Of a DNA stretch of 64,000 nucleotides, positions 43,009 through 53,704 are shown one piece after another. The notes beneath the pieces were generated by a model that saw only the letters and a list, made by a program, of their open reading frames with translations, was not told the DNA's origin and made no database searches. The stretch is from contig DATEDI010000019.1 of NCBI GenBank assembly GCA_035281745.1, positions 1-64,000 on the forward strand, written 5' to 3'. The number at the start of each line of letters is the position of its first letter. Position 1 is the first letter of the stretch. The position numbers and the translations under genes are program-made. The stretch is from 66-474 sp035281745. Its GTDB lineage: Bacteria; Pseudomonadota; Gammaproteobacteria; Xanthomonadales; Rhodanobacteraceae.

Positions 43009-43644
43009 ATGAATCATTCGATCTTCCAGATGGTCTGCTTCATCGCCTTCGCCGTGGTTGCGGTGGGCGCAGCGCTGGCGGTGGTGTCGGTGAAGAACAC
43101 CGTGCATGGCGTGCTGGCGCTGGTGCTGACGTTCTTCTCGACCGCCTGCCTGTGGATGCTGGCCGAGGCCGAATTCCTGGCGCTGGCGCTGGTGGTGGTG
43201 TACGTCGGCGCGGTGATGGTGCTGTTCCTGTTCGTGGTGATGATGCTGGACATCGAGTTCGAGCCGATCCGCGAGGGTTTCATCAAGTACCTGCCGATCG
43301 GCATCGGCGCGGCGGTGATCATGCTGGTCGAGATGCTGGGCATCATCGGCATCAAGGCCTTCGACGTGCCGGCCGGCCCGAATCCCGCGGGTGTTTCCAA
43401 CATCGAGTGGCTGGGCACCGCGCTGTTCACGCACTTCCTGCTGCCGTTCGAGATCGCGGCATTGATCCTGACGGTCGGCCTGGTTGCGGCGGTGGTACTG
43501 GCACTGCGCGTGCGTACGTTCTCCAAGCGCCAGAATCCAGCCGCGCAGTCGGCGGTGCGCGCGCCGGGACGCGTGCGCATGGTCAAGATGGCCGCCGTGG
43601 AATCCGCGGCGGTCGAACCCGTCCGGGAGGAGCCGCAATCGTGA
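43009..43644 (+). CDS. nuoJ: NADH-quinone oxidoreductase subunit J
   Basis: A 211-residue membrane subunit with five helices. The segment FLALALVVVYVGAVMVLFLFVVMML contains the third helix, whose rotation is linked to coupling in complex I. The C-terminus is a basic, alanine-rich extension of about 40 residues. Confidence 0.95.
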   Translation: MNHSIFQMVCFIAFAVVAVGAALAVVSVKNTVHGVLALVLTFFSTACLWMLAEAEFLALALVVVYVGAVMVLFLFVVMMLDIEFEPIREGFIKYLPIGIGAAVIMLVEMLGIIGIKAFDVPAGPNPAGVSNIEWLGTALFTHFLLPFEIAALILTVGLVAAVVLALRVRTFSKRQNPAAQSAVRAPGRVRMVKMAAVESAAVEPVREEPQS

Positions 43645-43949
43645 GTATCCCTCTTTCCTGGTACATCGTGTTCGCGACGGTGCTGTTCTGCATCTCGATC
43701 GCGGGGCTGTTCATCAACCGCAAGAACGTGATCGTGCTGCTGATGTGCATCGAGCTGATGCTGCTCGCCGTCAACACCAATTTCGTCGCGTTCTCGCGCT
43801 TTCTCGGCAATCCGTCGGGGCAGGTGTTCGTGTTCTTCATCCTGACGGTGGCGGCAGCCGAGTCGGCCATCGGGCTGGCCATCGTCGTATTGATGTTCCG
43901 CAACCGTCGCACGATCAACGTCGACGAAATCGATTCGCTGCGCTACTAG
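43641..43949 (+). CDS. nuoK: NADH-quinone oxidoreductase subunit K
   Basis: A 102-residue subunit with three helices and the conserved intramembrane glutamates in LLMCIELMLLAVN and AAAESAIGLAIVV. It starts at GTG overlapping the nuoJ stop. Confidence 0.96.
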   Translation: MSIPLSWYIVFATVLFCISIAGLFINRKNVIVLLMCIELMLLAVNTNFVAFSRFLGNPSGQVFVFFILTVAAAESAIGLAIVVLMFRNRRTINVDEIDSLRY

Positions 43950-43960
43950 GGAGACGCCGA

Positions 43961-44034
43961 ATGCGCCCAGAACGCTACCGCGCTCGCTCAGGCGCGGCCA
44001 ACAAGGGGATCATCGTGCTGCGTGAGGTGCAAGC

Positions 44035-44038
<4 letters not shown>
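43961..44038 (+). CDS. Candidate 25-residue leader peptide before nuoL
   Basis: The 85-base nuoK-nuoL gap is filled by an ATG ORF of 25 codons (MRPERYRARSGAANKGIIVL and five more residues) with GGGAG eight bases upstream. Its TGA overlaps the GTG start of nuoL (GTGA). No family is known to me; it may exist only to couple ribosomes into nuoL, or may be chance. Confidence 0.35.
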
Positions 44039-46041
<2,003 letters not shown>

Positions 46042-46063
46042 TGGCCACGTGGATCCCGACAGC

Positions 46064-46126
46064 GGGAACAGGGAACAGGGAACAGGGATGTCTCCGGCGT
46101 TCCTTGTCTTGCCGTTCCCTGTTCCC
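46064..46126. repeat. Heptamer repeat forming a 13-bp inverted repeat, nuoL-nuoM
   Basis: GGGAACA occurs three times in tandem (46064-46084). GTTCCCTGTTCCC at 46114-46126 is the exact complement of GGGAACAGGGAAC in that tract, so the transcript can form a 13-bp hairpin inside the operon. The 115-base gap is the longest in nuo and has no ORF of its own. Confidence 0.75.
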
Positions 46127-46156
46127 CGTTTCCTTTTCCCGATTCAAGGATCAGGC

Positions 46157-47668
46157 ATGAGCAACTGGCCCATCCTCAGTGTCCTGATCTGGTTTCCATG
46201 CCTCGGCGCGATTGTCGTGCTGCTGGCGGGCAACGCACGTCCACGCGTCGCGCGCTGGCTGACGTTGGCGTTCACGGTCATCACGTTCGCGCTGAGCCTG
46301 GTGATGCTGGCGCAGTACCAGATCGGTCCCGGCGGCTTCCAGTTGCAGGAAAACCTGCGCTGGATTCCCGGCATCAACACCAGCTACCACCTCGGCGTCG
46401 ACGGCATCGCGGTTGCGTTGATCGTGCTGACCACGTTCACCTCGATCCTGGTGATCGGTGGCGCATGGCAGGTGATCAAGGACAAGGTGCACCAGTACAT
46501 GGCCGCGATGCTGGTACTGGAAGGCCTGCTGATCGGCGTGTTCTGCGCGATGGATGCGCTGCTGTTCTACCTGTTCTTCGAGGCCATCCTGATCCCGATG
46601 TTTTTCCTGATCGGCATCTGGGGTGGTCCGCGGCGCGTGTACGCGACGCTGAAGTTCTTCATCTACACGTTCTTCGGTTCGATCTTCTTCCTGATCGGCC
46701 TGCTGTACATGTACCACCGCGCTGGCAGTTTCGACCTCGCGACGCTGTGGGCTTTCCCGTTCACGATGCGCGAACAGAGCTGGTTGTTCTTCTCGTTCCT
46801 GATCGCGTTTGCGGTGAAGACGCCGATGGTGCCGGTGCACACCTGGTTGCCGGATGCGCACGTCGAGGCGCCGACCGGCGGTTCGGTGATCCTGGCCGCG
46901 ATCATGCTGAAGGTCGGCACCTACGGCTTCATCCGCTTCTCGCTGCCGATCGTTCCGGATGCCTCGCAGCACTTCGCGTGGCTGATCATCGTCTTGAGCC
47001 TCATCGCGATCATCTACATCGGCTACGTCGCACTGGTGCAGCCCGACATGAAGAAGCTGGTCGCGTATTCGTCGATCGCGCACATGGGCTTCGTGACGCT
47101 GGGCCTGTTTATCGTGTACATGCTGGCGCGCGGCCAGCACGACGCCCAGATGGCCGAATTGGGCGTGCAGGGTGCGGTGGTGCAGATGATTTCGCACGGC
47201 TTCGTGTCGGGCGCGCTGTTCACCTGCATCGGCGTGATGTACGACCGCCTGCACACGCGCGAGATCGCCGCCTATGGCGGACTCGCCAAGGTGATGCCGT
47301 GGTTCGCCGGATTCTGGGTGTTGTTCGCGATGGCCAATTGCGGCCTGCCGGGGACGTCGGGTTTCGTGGGTGAATTCATGGTGATCCTGTCGAGCTTCAC
47401 GGCGAACCCGTGGATCGCATTCTTCGCGGCGTATTCGTTGATCATCGGCGCGGGCTACACGCTGTGGCTGGTCAAGCGCATCGTGTGGGGCACCGCGCCC
47501 ACGCCGGAAGCCGCCGCGATGCCGAGGATGAATGCGCGCGAAGCCTGGGTGCTGACGGCGTTCGCGGTTGCGGTGCTGGCGATGGGCGTGTACCCGTGGC
47601 CGTTGATGCACCTGATGGATTCCTCGGTGTCGCAACTCGTGACCCACTTGATGACCAGCAAGGTTTGA
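46157..47668 (+). CDS. nuoM: NADH-quinone oxidoreductase subunit M
   Basis: A 503-residue antiporter-like pumping subunit with about 14 helices, with LPDAHVEAPTGGSVILAAIMLKVGTYGF and MKKLVAYSSIAHMGFVTLG as family core. AAGGA precedes the ATG at 46157; upstream frame positions lie in the repeat. Confidence 0.96.
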   Translation: MSNWPILSVLIWFPCLGAIVVLLAGNARPRVARWLTLAFTVITFALSLVMLAQYQIGPGGFQLQENLRWIPGINTSYHLGVDGIAVALIVLTTFTSILVIGGAWQVIKDKVHQYMAAMLVLEGLLIGVFCAMDALLFYLFFEAILIPMFFLIGIWGGPRRVYATLKFFIYTFFGSIFFLIGLLYMYHRAGSFDLATLWAFPFTMREQSWLFFSFLIAFAVKTPMVPVHTWLPDAHVEAPTGGSVILAAIMLKVGTYGFIRFSLPIVPDASQHFAWLIIVLSLIAIIYIGYVALVQPDMKKLVAYSSIAHMGFVTLGLFIVYMLARGQHDAQMAELGVQGAVVQMISHGFVSGALFTCIGVMYDRLHTREIAAYGGLAKVMPWFAGFWVLFAMANCGLPGTSGFVGEFMVILSSFTANPWIAFFAAYSLIIGAGYTLWLVKRIVWGTAPTPEAAAMPRMNAREAWVLTAFAVAVLAMGVYPWPLMHLMDSSVSQLVTHLMTSKV

Positions 47669-47674
47669 AACCAC

Positions 47675-49117
47675 ATGATTTCGCTCAACGACTTGTTGGT
47701 GCTGGTGCCCGAGTTGTTCCTGACCGCCGCGGCGTGCCTGGTGCTGCTGTTCGACGTGTTCATCAAGGACGACCAGCGCGACGCCACCCACTGGATGGCG
47801 ATCCTGATCATGCTGGTCACGATCTTCACGGTGATCCATGGCCAGCCGCCACAAACCGTCACCGCGTTCGGCGGCATGTTCGTGCGCGATCACATGGCCG
47901 AAATCCTGAAGGTCACGGTTCTGATCGCCACCATCCTGATGTTCGTGATGGCGCGACCGTGGCTGAAGGACCGCAAGCTTTTCATGGGTGAGTTCTATTC
48001 CCTTTCGATGTTCTCGGTGCTCGGGGTCATGCTGCTGGTCTCGGCCGGCAGCCTGATCACCGTGTATCTGGGCCTCGAACTTTTTTCGTTGCCTGCTTTT
48101 GCACTGGTCGCGCTGAACCGCGAGTCAAAACTTTCATCCGAAGCCGCGGTGAAATTCTTCGTGCTGGGTTCGCTCGCATCCGGCCTGCTGTTGTTCGGCA
48201 TGTCGCTGATCTACGGTGCCACCGGCAGCCTCGACCTGCACACCATTTTTGCCTCGATCGGCACCACGCCGCACCTGCACCTGCTGCAGTTCGGACTGGT
48301 GTTCCTGGTGGTGGGCATTGGTTTCGAGTTCGGCGCGGTGCCGTTTCACATGTGGCTGCCCGACGTGTACGAGGGCGCGCCCACGCCGATCGCGATGTAC
48401 ATCAGTGCGGTGCCGAAACTGGCCGCGGTCGGCTTGGCTTATCGTCTGCTCGAAGTCGGTATGGGTCCGCTGGCAGGCGACTGGACGATGATGTTGGCGA
48501 TCATGGCTGCGCTGTCGCTGGTGATCGGTAACGTGGTCGCGATCGCGCAGGCCAACCTGAAGCGGATGCTGGCGTATTCCACCATTTCGCACATGGGCTT
48601 CGTGTTCCTGGGGCTGGCCAACCCCACGCCGGAAGGCTACTCGTCTGCGTTGTTTTACGCGGTGTGCTTCGCGCTGATGGAAACCGTGGCCTTTGGCGTG
48701 ATCCTGGCGCTGGCGCGCAAGGGTTTCGAGTGCGAGATGATCGACGATCTGAAGGGTCTGAACCGGCGCTCGCCGTGGTTCGCGGGCATGATGGCGATCT
48801 CGATGTTTTCCCTGGCCGGCATCCCGCCGCTGTGGGGCTTCGCCGCCAAGGTGCTGGTGCTGAAAGCCGCGATCGACGGCGGCATGCTGTGGCTGGCCAT
48901 CGTTGCGATCATCTGCTCGATCATCGGATTGTTCTACTACCTGCGCGTGATCAAGGTGATGTACTTCGACGCGCCCGCCGAGGGCGTCGAACCGCTGGCA
49001 CCGAAGCCCGACCTCGCGATGCGCTGGCTGCTGTCGATCAACGCGCTGGGCCTGATCGCGATGATCGGGTTCTCCGGCGTGCTGTTCGCGTGGTGCCAGC
49101 ACGCGTTCGGCGCGTAG
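47675..49117 (+). CDS. nuoN: NADH-quinone oxidoreductase subunit N
   Basis: A 480-residue antiporter-like pumping subunit, last gene of the operon. WLPDVYEGAPTPIAMYISAVPKLAAVGLAYRLLE and LKRMLAYSTISHMGFVFLG are conserved. It converges on the minus-strand thioredoxin-like gene with 15 bases between the stops. Confidence 0.96.
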   Translation: MISLNDLLVLVPELFLTAAACLVLLFDVFIKDDQRDATHWMAILIMLVTIFTVIHGQPPQTVTAFGGMFVRDHMAEILKVTVLIATILMFVMARPWLKDRKLFMGEFYSLSMFSVLGVMLLVSAGSLITVYLGLELFSLPAFALVALNRESKLSSEAAVKFFVLGSLASGLLLFGMSLIYGATGSLDLHTIFASIGTTPHLHLLQFGLVFLVVGIGFEFGAVPFHMWLPDVYEGAPTPIAMYISAVPKLAAVGLAYRLLEVGMGPLAGDWTMMLAIMAALSLVIGNVVAIAQANLKRMLAYSTISHMGFVFLGLANPTPEGYSSALFYAVCFALMETVAFGVILALARKGFECEMIDDLKGLNRRSPWFAGMMAISMFSLAGIPPLWGFAAKVLVLKAAIDGGMLWLAIVAIICSIIGLFYYLRVIKVMYFDAPAEGVEPLAPKPDLAMRWLLSINALGLIAMIGFSGVLFAWCQHAFGA

Positions 49118-49132
49118 CGCAGCGGGTCGGCG

Positions 49133-49603
49133 TTACGGCGTGATCTGCGCCAGCTGTTTGGCCGTCAACTCTCCGCTGATCGCGGTGCGCGAACCGTCGG
49201 CGCGTATCACGATCGTGCGCGGCAGTTCGCCGCCCCAAGTCGGATCGATCAGGAAATTGATCCGTGCCGGCGAAGGTTCGGTATAGGCGCGCGCGGGATA
49301 GTCCTGCATGTCCGCGGCGTCCAGCCGCGCAGCGATGCGCGTGCGTTGCGCGATGCTGTCGGTGGCGACGGTCACCAGTTCGATTTGCCGCGGGTGGGCG
49401 CGCTGAAGTTTCGCCAGCCCATGCAAGTTGGGTTCGCAATACACGCAATCCAGCGACCACAACATCACGATCCGCTCGCCGCGTGCGGGCGGCTTCAGCA
49501 AGGCTGCGACATGGTCGGGGCCGAGCGGCTCGATGGCGATTCCGCCCGCGAACGCGGTGGCGGCAATGGTCAGCAACAGGATCGTCAACGGCCGGCGCAT
49601 CAT
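49133..49603 (-). CDS. Periplasmic thioredoxin-like protein (TlpA-type)
   Basis: A 156-residue protein with a signal peptide (LTILLLTIAATAFAGG) and a thioredoxin-like domain whose redox motif is C53-V-Y-C56 (WSLDCVYCEPNL). Later segments (INFLIDPTWGGELPRTIVIRADG) fit the TlpA/ResA fold, including the cis-proline region. It is probably a periplasmic thiol-disulfide protein. The ATG overlaps the stop of the beta-propeller gene, so the two are coupled and may work together on cysteines or metal. Confidence 0.8.
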   Translation of the reverse strand: MMRRPLTILLLTIAATAFAGGIAIEPLGPDHVAALLKPPARGERIVMLWSLDCVYCEPNLHGLAKLQRAHPRQIELVTVATDSIAQRTRIAARLDAADMQDYPARAYTEPSPARINFLIDPTWGGELPRTIVIRADGSRTAISGELTAKQLAQITP

Positions 49604-50793
49604 TGTTCCTTGATGGCAAGCAGGCGGAATCCGTCGGCGGTATTCCAGGCGACATAGGCAGCGCCAGCGCGTTCCAGCAGTTGCGGTGATCCGACGGCAA
49701 CCTTGGAAGATGCAATGGCGCGCGCCGCGTCGAAGTGCGCACCGCCGTCGTGCGACACCCGCAGCATCAGTGCATAACCGTCGGCGCTGACCTGGTTCCA
49801 GGCAACCCAGACCGTCTTGCCTTCCAGCGCGACATCGGCATGGCTGGCGCCGGCGCCACCGAGCTTCAATGTGCGGCGCGGCGGGTGGCCCGGATCGAGC
49901 TGGCCGTACCAGATCGCCGGTCCGTGCGACGCTTCGTACCACACCGCGTGGCGTACGCCGTTGGCGCCGATCGCGAGCCTCGGCCCTTGGTCGGGACAAG
50001 CCGCGACGCGCCAATTGCTGAACGTGGCGCGCTCGGGATGGTTGGCATGGCCGTCGGTGTGCAGCACGGCAAACGCGTGGTCGCGGATGTTGTCGTTATA
50101 GACGCCGCGAAAGAATGCCGCGACCTTGCCGTCCGGCTGGCGCGCCAGCGCGGTGCGGCAGCATTCGCAGCTGTGGTCCATCAGCTTGCGTTCGGGTGCG
50201 AAGGTTTGGCCGCCATCGGTAGACCACGTGTAGTAGAACGCGAAGCCCGCGTAGGGCCTGCCGGCCGCCTTGGCTTTCGCCGCGTCGCGACCGTCGATCC
50301 ACGCCACCACGATGTCGCCGTTGCCGGCGATCGCCAGCGAGTCGAAGCCGCGGGTCACTTTCGCGGGATCCTGAGTCACGATGATCGGCGCGGAAAAGTG
50401 CCTGCCGCCGTCGATCGAATGGGCAAAACGGATGGCTCCGGTCCACCCTGGCGCCGGTTGCTCGGTCCATTGCACGTCGATTTGTCCCGTCGGTCCCGTC
50501 GCGACCTTGGGCCGGTTCTCGCCTGAGGCATAGATGGTTTCCGCGACGGGATTGACCTGCACAGGTTGGCTGAAACTTCGGCCGAGGTCTTCGGAATGCC
50601 GCAACAAGACGTGCCCCCCGCGCACGGTGACCAGCCACAGGCGGCCGTTCGCGTCGAATGCTGCGCTGGCGCCGAGCGCAGGTTCGTCGGCCATGTCCAT
50701 CTGCGCCCCGCGTGCGCTCGCGATCGACGGAAGCAGCGCGAGACACAACAGCGGCACGAGGAGGCGCAATGCAATAGGCGACTGGTACGTCAT
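49600..50793 (-). CDS. Secreted Asp-box beta-propeller protein (sialidase-like fold)
   Basis: A 397-residue exported protein (signal peptide to about residue 28, ending ASARG). Four Asp-box motifs of the form S-x-D-x-G-x-x-F are at 67-74, 126-133, 191-198 and 347-354, giving a sialidase/BNR propeller. A CECC motif (C209, C211, C212) follows the third box in MDHSCECCRTALA; a further cysteine is C266. No sialidase arginine triad or FRIP motif can be identified, so sialidase activity is not supported. A metal or disulfide role through CECC is inference. Confidence 0.75.
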   Translation of the reverse strand: MTYQSPIALRLLVPLLCLALLPSIASARGAQMDMADEPALGASAAFDANGRLWLVTVRGGHVLLRHSEDLGRSFSQPVQVNPVAETIYASGENRPKVATGPTGQIDVQWTEQPAPGWTGAIRFAHSIDGGRHFSAPIIVTQDPAKVTRGFDSLAIAGNGDIVVAWIDGRDAAKAKAAGRPYAGFAFYYTWSTDGGQTFAPERKLMDHSCECCRTALARQPDGKVAAFFRGVYNDNIRDHAFAVLHTDGHANHPERATFSNWRVAACPDQGPRLAIGANGVRHAVWYEASHGPAIWYGQLDPGHPPRRTLKLGGAGASHADVALEGKTVWVAWNQVSADGYALMLRVSHDGGAHFDAARAIASSKVAVGSPQLLERAGAAYVAWNTADGFRLLAIKEQ

Positions 50794-50860
50794 CTCGAAC
50801 GCTCCGCGATTTTCGAATAATGGGACCGTGACAATGGATGGACGCTGTCGGCGCGCAGCA

Positions 50861-53062
50861 TCAGTAGCGCCAACGCACGCCGGCGTAGATCGAGCGTGGC
50901 GCACCCGGATTCAGTACGGCATCGCCGGCGCCGGCCCGATTCAGCGCTTCCACCGTCACCGGATAACGGCGGTCGAACAGGTTTTCGATCTCGGCGAACC
51001 ACTCCCAGCGGCCATGCTGAAAACCCGCGCGCAATCCCGCGAGGGCGTACGCGCCGACCTGATAAGTGTTGTCGAAATCGGCGTAGCGCGATCCCACCAC
51101 GTCGAACGTCGGGCCGGCGTAAAAGCCGCGGACGGTCCGGACCATCAATTGGCCGCGCAGGGCGTAGCGAGGGGCTGAGGGCAGGCGGTTGCCGGCGTAA
51201 GCGGGATCACGATCGAAGTGGAAATCGTTCCATGTGAAAGAGACCAGCGGTTCGATGCGGCGGCTGCCATCTCCCAGCGGGAAGCTCGCGCGCAGCAGCG
51301 CCTCGATACCCGCATGGATGGTGCGCGGGATGTTGGAGGTCAGACTGACGCCCGGGGCGTTCGGATCGTCGACCGAAAAGATCTCGTTGCGAATCCGCTC
51401 GTAGTAGGCCGACACCTTCCAGTGCCAGCGCGAAACTGTCGTGGGCGCCGCACTCGCCCCGCGCAGGCCCGCTTCGTATGCGGTGCCGCGCATGGCTTCG
51501 AGATTGGCGTGCGGCCCCAGTTCCCTGCGCGCGTTGTCCAGATCGAAGTTGCCGGGCGACTGATACAAGCGGCCGACGCTCACGTAGGCCTCGCTCTCCG
51601 GCGTCAGCGCATGGATCAGTCCGAGGCGCGGATTGAACGATGAAAACCGGTTCTTCTGGTTGCGCGGCTGCAGATTCCCGTGATCCACACCATCGATCTG
51701 GCGATCATCGAGTCGGGTACTCACCCCTTGCGCGCCGTACACCAGGCGCCAGTCTTGCGCGAATTGCCAGCGATCCACCGCGAAGACACGGGTGCTGCGG
51801 GCCAGCTTGTCGACGTGATCCTGCAAATCGTCCCGGTGGCCGGTGTCATTGGCATAGTTGCCGCCGCGATCCGTGGTGTAGGCGACGTCGAGGCCGGCGA
51901 GCAGGTCGTGCTGCCCGGCGTGGAGGTGGTAGCGGAGCATGCCGCCGGACGTGCGTTGGTCGGTATTCACCAGCAGGCTGAAGACATCCAGCAGGGGTGC
52001 GTCGGGACCGGACCCGGCTGGCACGTAGACATCCACGATGGGATGGAACAGCCGCTGGCGTTCGTATGACACGCCGAATTCGAGTCCGCTGTCGGCGTCG
52101 ATGTTCCAGGTTCCTTTCGCCGCGAGGCGATCGGTGCGCACGTTCAGCTGGTGGTTGCCGGCGGCGTACGAAGGATTCGCCTGCCATGGGTCGGTGTCGA
52201 ATTGCGCGCGAGTGAGCGCCCCCGGCAGTTGCTGGCGATTGTCGACGTGGGTGGCGAACACGCGCAGCGCGAAAGCTTCGGACGGCTGCCAGCCGCCGTT
52301 CGCGTACAGGCTGTCGCGATTCTGCTGGCTGTGATCGCGGTAGCCATCGAGGTGCTTGCCATCCAGCGTGACCATGCCGTCGAAGGCGCCCGCGATGCCG
52401 CCGGCACCGAGGCCGACTTCGGATTGGCCATGGCTGCCGCCGCTCAGGAATGCTTCGCGCGGATCGGCGTTGCGCGCCGTGCGTGAAATGAAATCGAGGG
52501 CACCGCCGAGATCGCTGGCGCCATAGGTCAGCGCGTTGATGCCGTTGGCGACGATCACGTCGCGGGCCATCAGCGGATCGATCATGCGGTTGTGGTTGTT
52601 GCCGTCGGCGGTGGTAACCGGCAGACCGTCCTGGAACAGCGCGACGCCGCTGTTGTCGTACGACAGCGAGTTCAGGTTGGAGCCGCGAATGGACAACACC
52701 ATGTCGTCGCCGCCCGCGTTGCTCCCGGCCATCACGCCCGGCACGTAGCGGAGCGCGTCGGCCAAGTTGTTGACCGCGCGTTCGTGCAAGGTCTGTCCGT
52801 CCACGGCATAGACGCTGCCGGGCACCTGCGCCTGCGCCGCGAGGATGGATTCGGCCCGCGTGCCGTGCACCTCGACGGTCGCCAGTGTGGTGGTTTGATC
52901 CGGTGACGTCGCCGGTGTCGGAGCTTTGGTCGCTGCATCGTCGCTACGTTGCGGTGCGACGATCGCTGCATGGATAGACTGACCCGGCAATGGAGATGCG
53001 GCAAAAACAGGCGTGCCGGGCACGACGAGCGCACACAGCAACCACGGCGTCACGCGTGCCAA
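50861..53062 (-). CDS. TonB-dependent outer membrane receptor
   Basis: A 733-residue receptor. After a signal peptide (about residues 1-22) come a plug domain (residues about 70-190: VHGTRAESILAAQAQVPGSVYAVDG, DALRYVPGVMAGSNAGGDDMVLSIRGSN, LFQDGLPVTTADGNNHNR) and a 22-strand-type barrel ending in YAGVRWRY with a terminal aromatic. The frame opens with TTG behind GGGAG; a GTG three codons later is possible. The ligand is not evident. It lies 78 bases after the RegA-like gene and 67 before the propeller gene, suggesting one operon. Confidence 0.88.
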   Translation of the reverse strand: MARVTPWLLCALVVPGTPVFAASPLPGQSIHAAIVAPQRSDDAATKAPTPATSPDQTTTLATVEVHGTRAESILAAQAQVPGSVYAVDGQTLHERAVNNLADALRYVPGVMAGSNAGGDDMVLSIRGSNLNSLSYDNSGVALFQDGLPVTTADGNNHNRMIDPLMARDVIVANGINALTYGASDLGGALDFISRTARNADPREAFLSGGSHGQSEVGLGAGGIAGAFDGMVTLDGKHLDGYRDHSQQNRDSLYANGGWQPSEAFALRVFATHVDNRQQLPGALTRAQFDTDPWQANPSYAAGNHQLNVRTDRLAAKGTWNIDADSGLEFGVSYERQRLFHPIVDVYVPAGSGPDAPLLDVFSLLVNTDQRTSGGMLRYHLHAGQHDLLAGLDVAYTTDRGGNYANDTGHRDDLQDHVDKLARSTRVFAVDRWQFAQDWRLVYGAQGVSTRLDDRQIDGVDHGNLQPRNQKNRFSSFNPRLGLIHALTPESEAYVSVGRLYQSPGNFDLDNARRELGPHANLEAMRGTAYEAGLRGASAAPTTVSRWHWKVSAYYERIRNEIFSVDDPNAPGVSLTSNIPRTIHAGIEALLRASFPLGDGSRRIEPLVSFTWNDFHFDRDPAYAGNRLPSAPRYALRGQLMVRTVRGFYAGPTFDVVGSRYADFDNTYQVGAYALAGLRAGFQHGRWEWFAEIENLFDRRYPVTVEALNRAGAGDAVLNPGAPRSIYAGVRWRY

Positions 53063-53140
53063 CGCGGGCTCCCGGCGAAAAAGATGTTCTCAGGATAGGT
53101 CCAACGTCGCGTGCGACAACGCGGCAAATTGTCGCAGCGA

Positions 53141-53704
53141 TCAGTGACAGGGCCGCTCGCGTACCGGGTGTTTCTCCAGCTTGCGCTGCAGGGTGCGCCG
53201 GTGCATGCCGAGTCGGCGCGCGGTTTCCGAGATGTTGCCGCGGCATTCGTGCAGGGTGCGTTGGATGTGTTCCCATTCCAGCCGACGCAACGGCAGCATG
53301 GTTTCCGGCGCGTCAATGGGTTCCGGCGGCGCCTCGTCCCCGGCGAGCAACGCGCGCACCACGGTGTCGGCGTCCACCGGTTTGGCGAGATAGTCGTGTG
53401 CGCCGCGCCTGATCGCTTCCACCGCGGTTGCGATCGAAGCGTAACCGGTCAGCAGCAGCACGCGCAGCGACGGGACTTCGGCCAGCAAGGCGGGAATCAG
53501 TGCGAGGCCGCTGTCTTCGCCGAGCTTGAGATCGACCACGGCATAACGTGGCTGCACTTCACGGGCGCGCTGCAGCGCGTCCGCTGCGGTTCCGGTGCAG
53601 ACCACATCGAAGCCGCGCCGCTGCAGGGCGCGCGACAACACGTCGGCAAACACCTCGTCGTCCTCCACGAGCAGCAGGCCGCCACGCGATCCCGGCGTCG
53701 TCAT
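53141..53704 (-). CDS. regA: RegA/ActR/PrrA-type response regulator
   Basis: A 187-residue regulator with a receiver domain (acidic D15-D16, phosphoacceptor D58 in VVDLK, T86, K108) and a short Fis-type HTH, GNISETARRLGMHRRTLQRKL at 156-176, almost identical to the RegA/ActR recognition helix region. In alphaproteobacteria this family controls redox-dependent respiration and carbon fixation genes. It overlaps the kinase gene by four bases. Its C-terminus ends in a cysteine-histidine pair. Confidence 0.88.
   Translation of the reverse strand: MTTPGSRGGLLLVEDDEVFADVLSRALQRRGFDVVCTGTAADALQRAREVQPRYAVVDLKLGEDSGLALIPALLAEVPSLRVLLLTGYASIATAVEAIRRGAHDYLAKPVDADTVVRALLAGDEAPPEPIDAPETMLPLRRLEWEHIQRTLHECRGNISETARRLGMHRRTLQRKLEKHPVRERPCH

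Noticed and set aside
49600..50793. Annotation as an active sialidase
   Set aside because: Only the Asp-box propeller supports it; the catalytic arginines and nucleophile pair cannot be identified.
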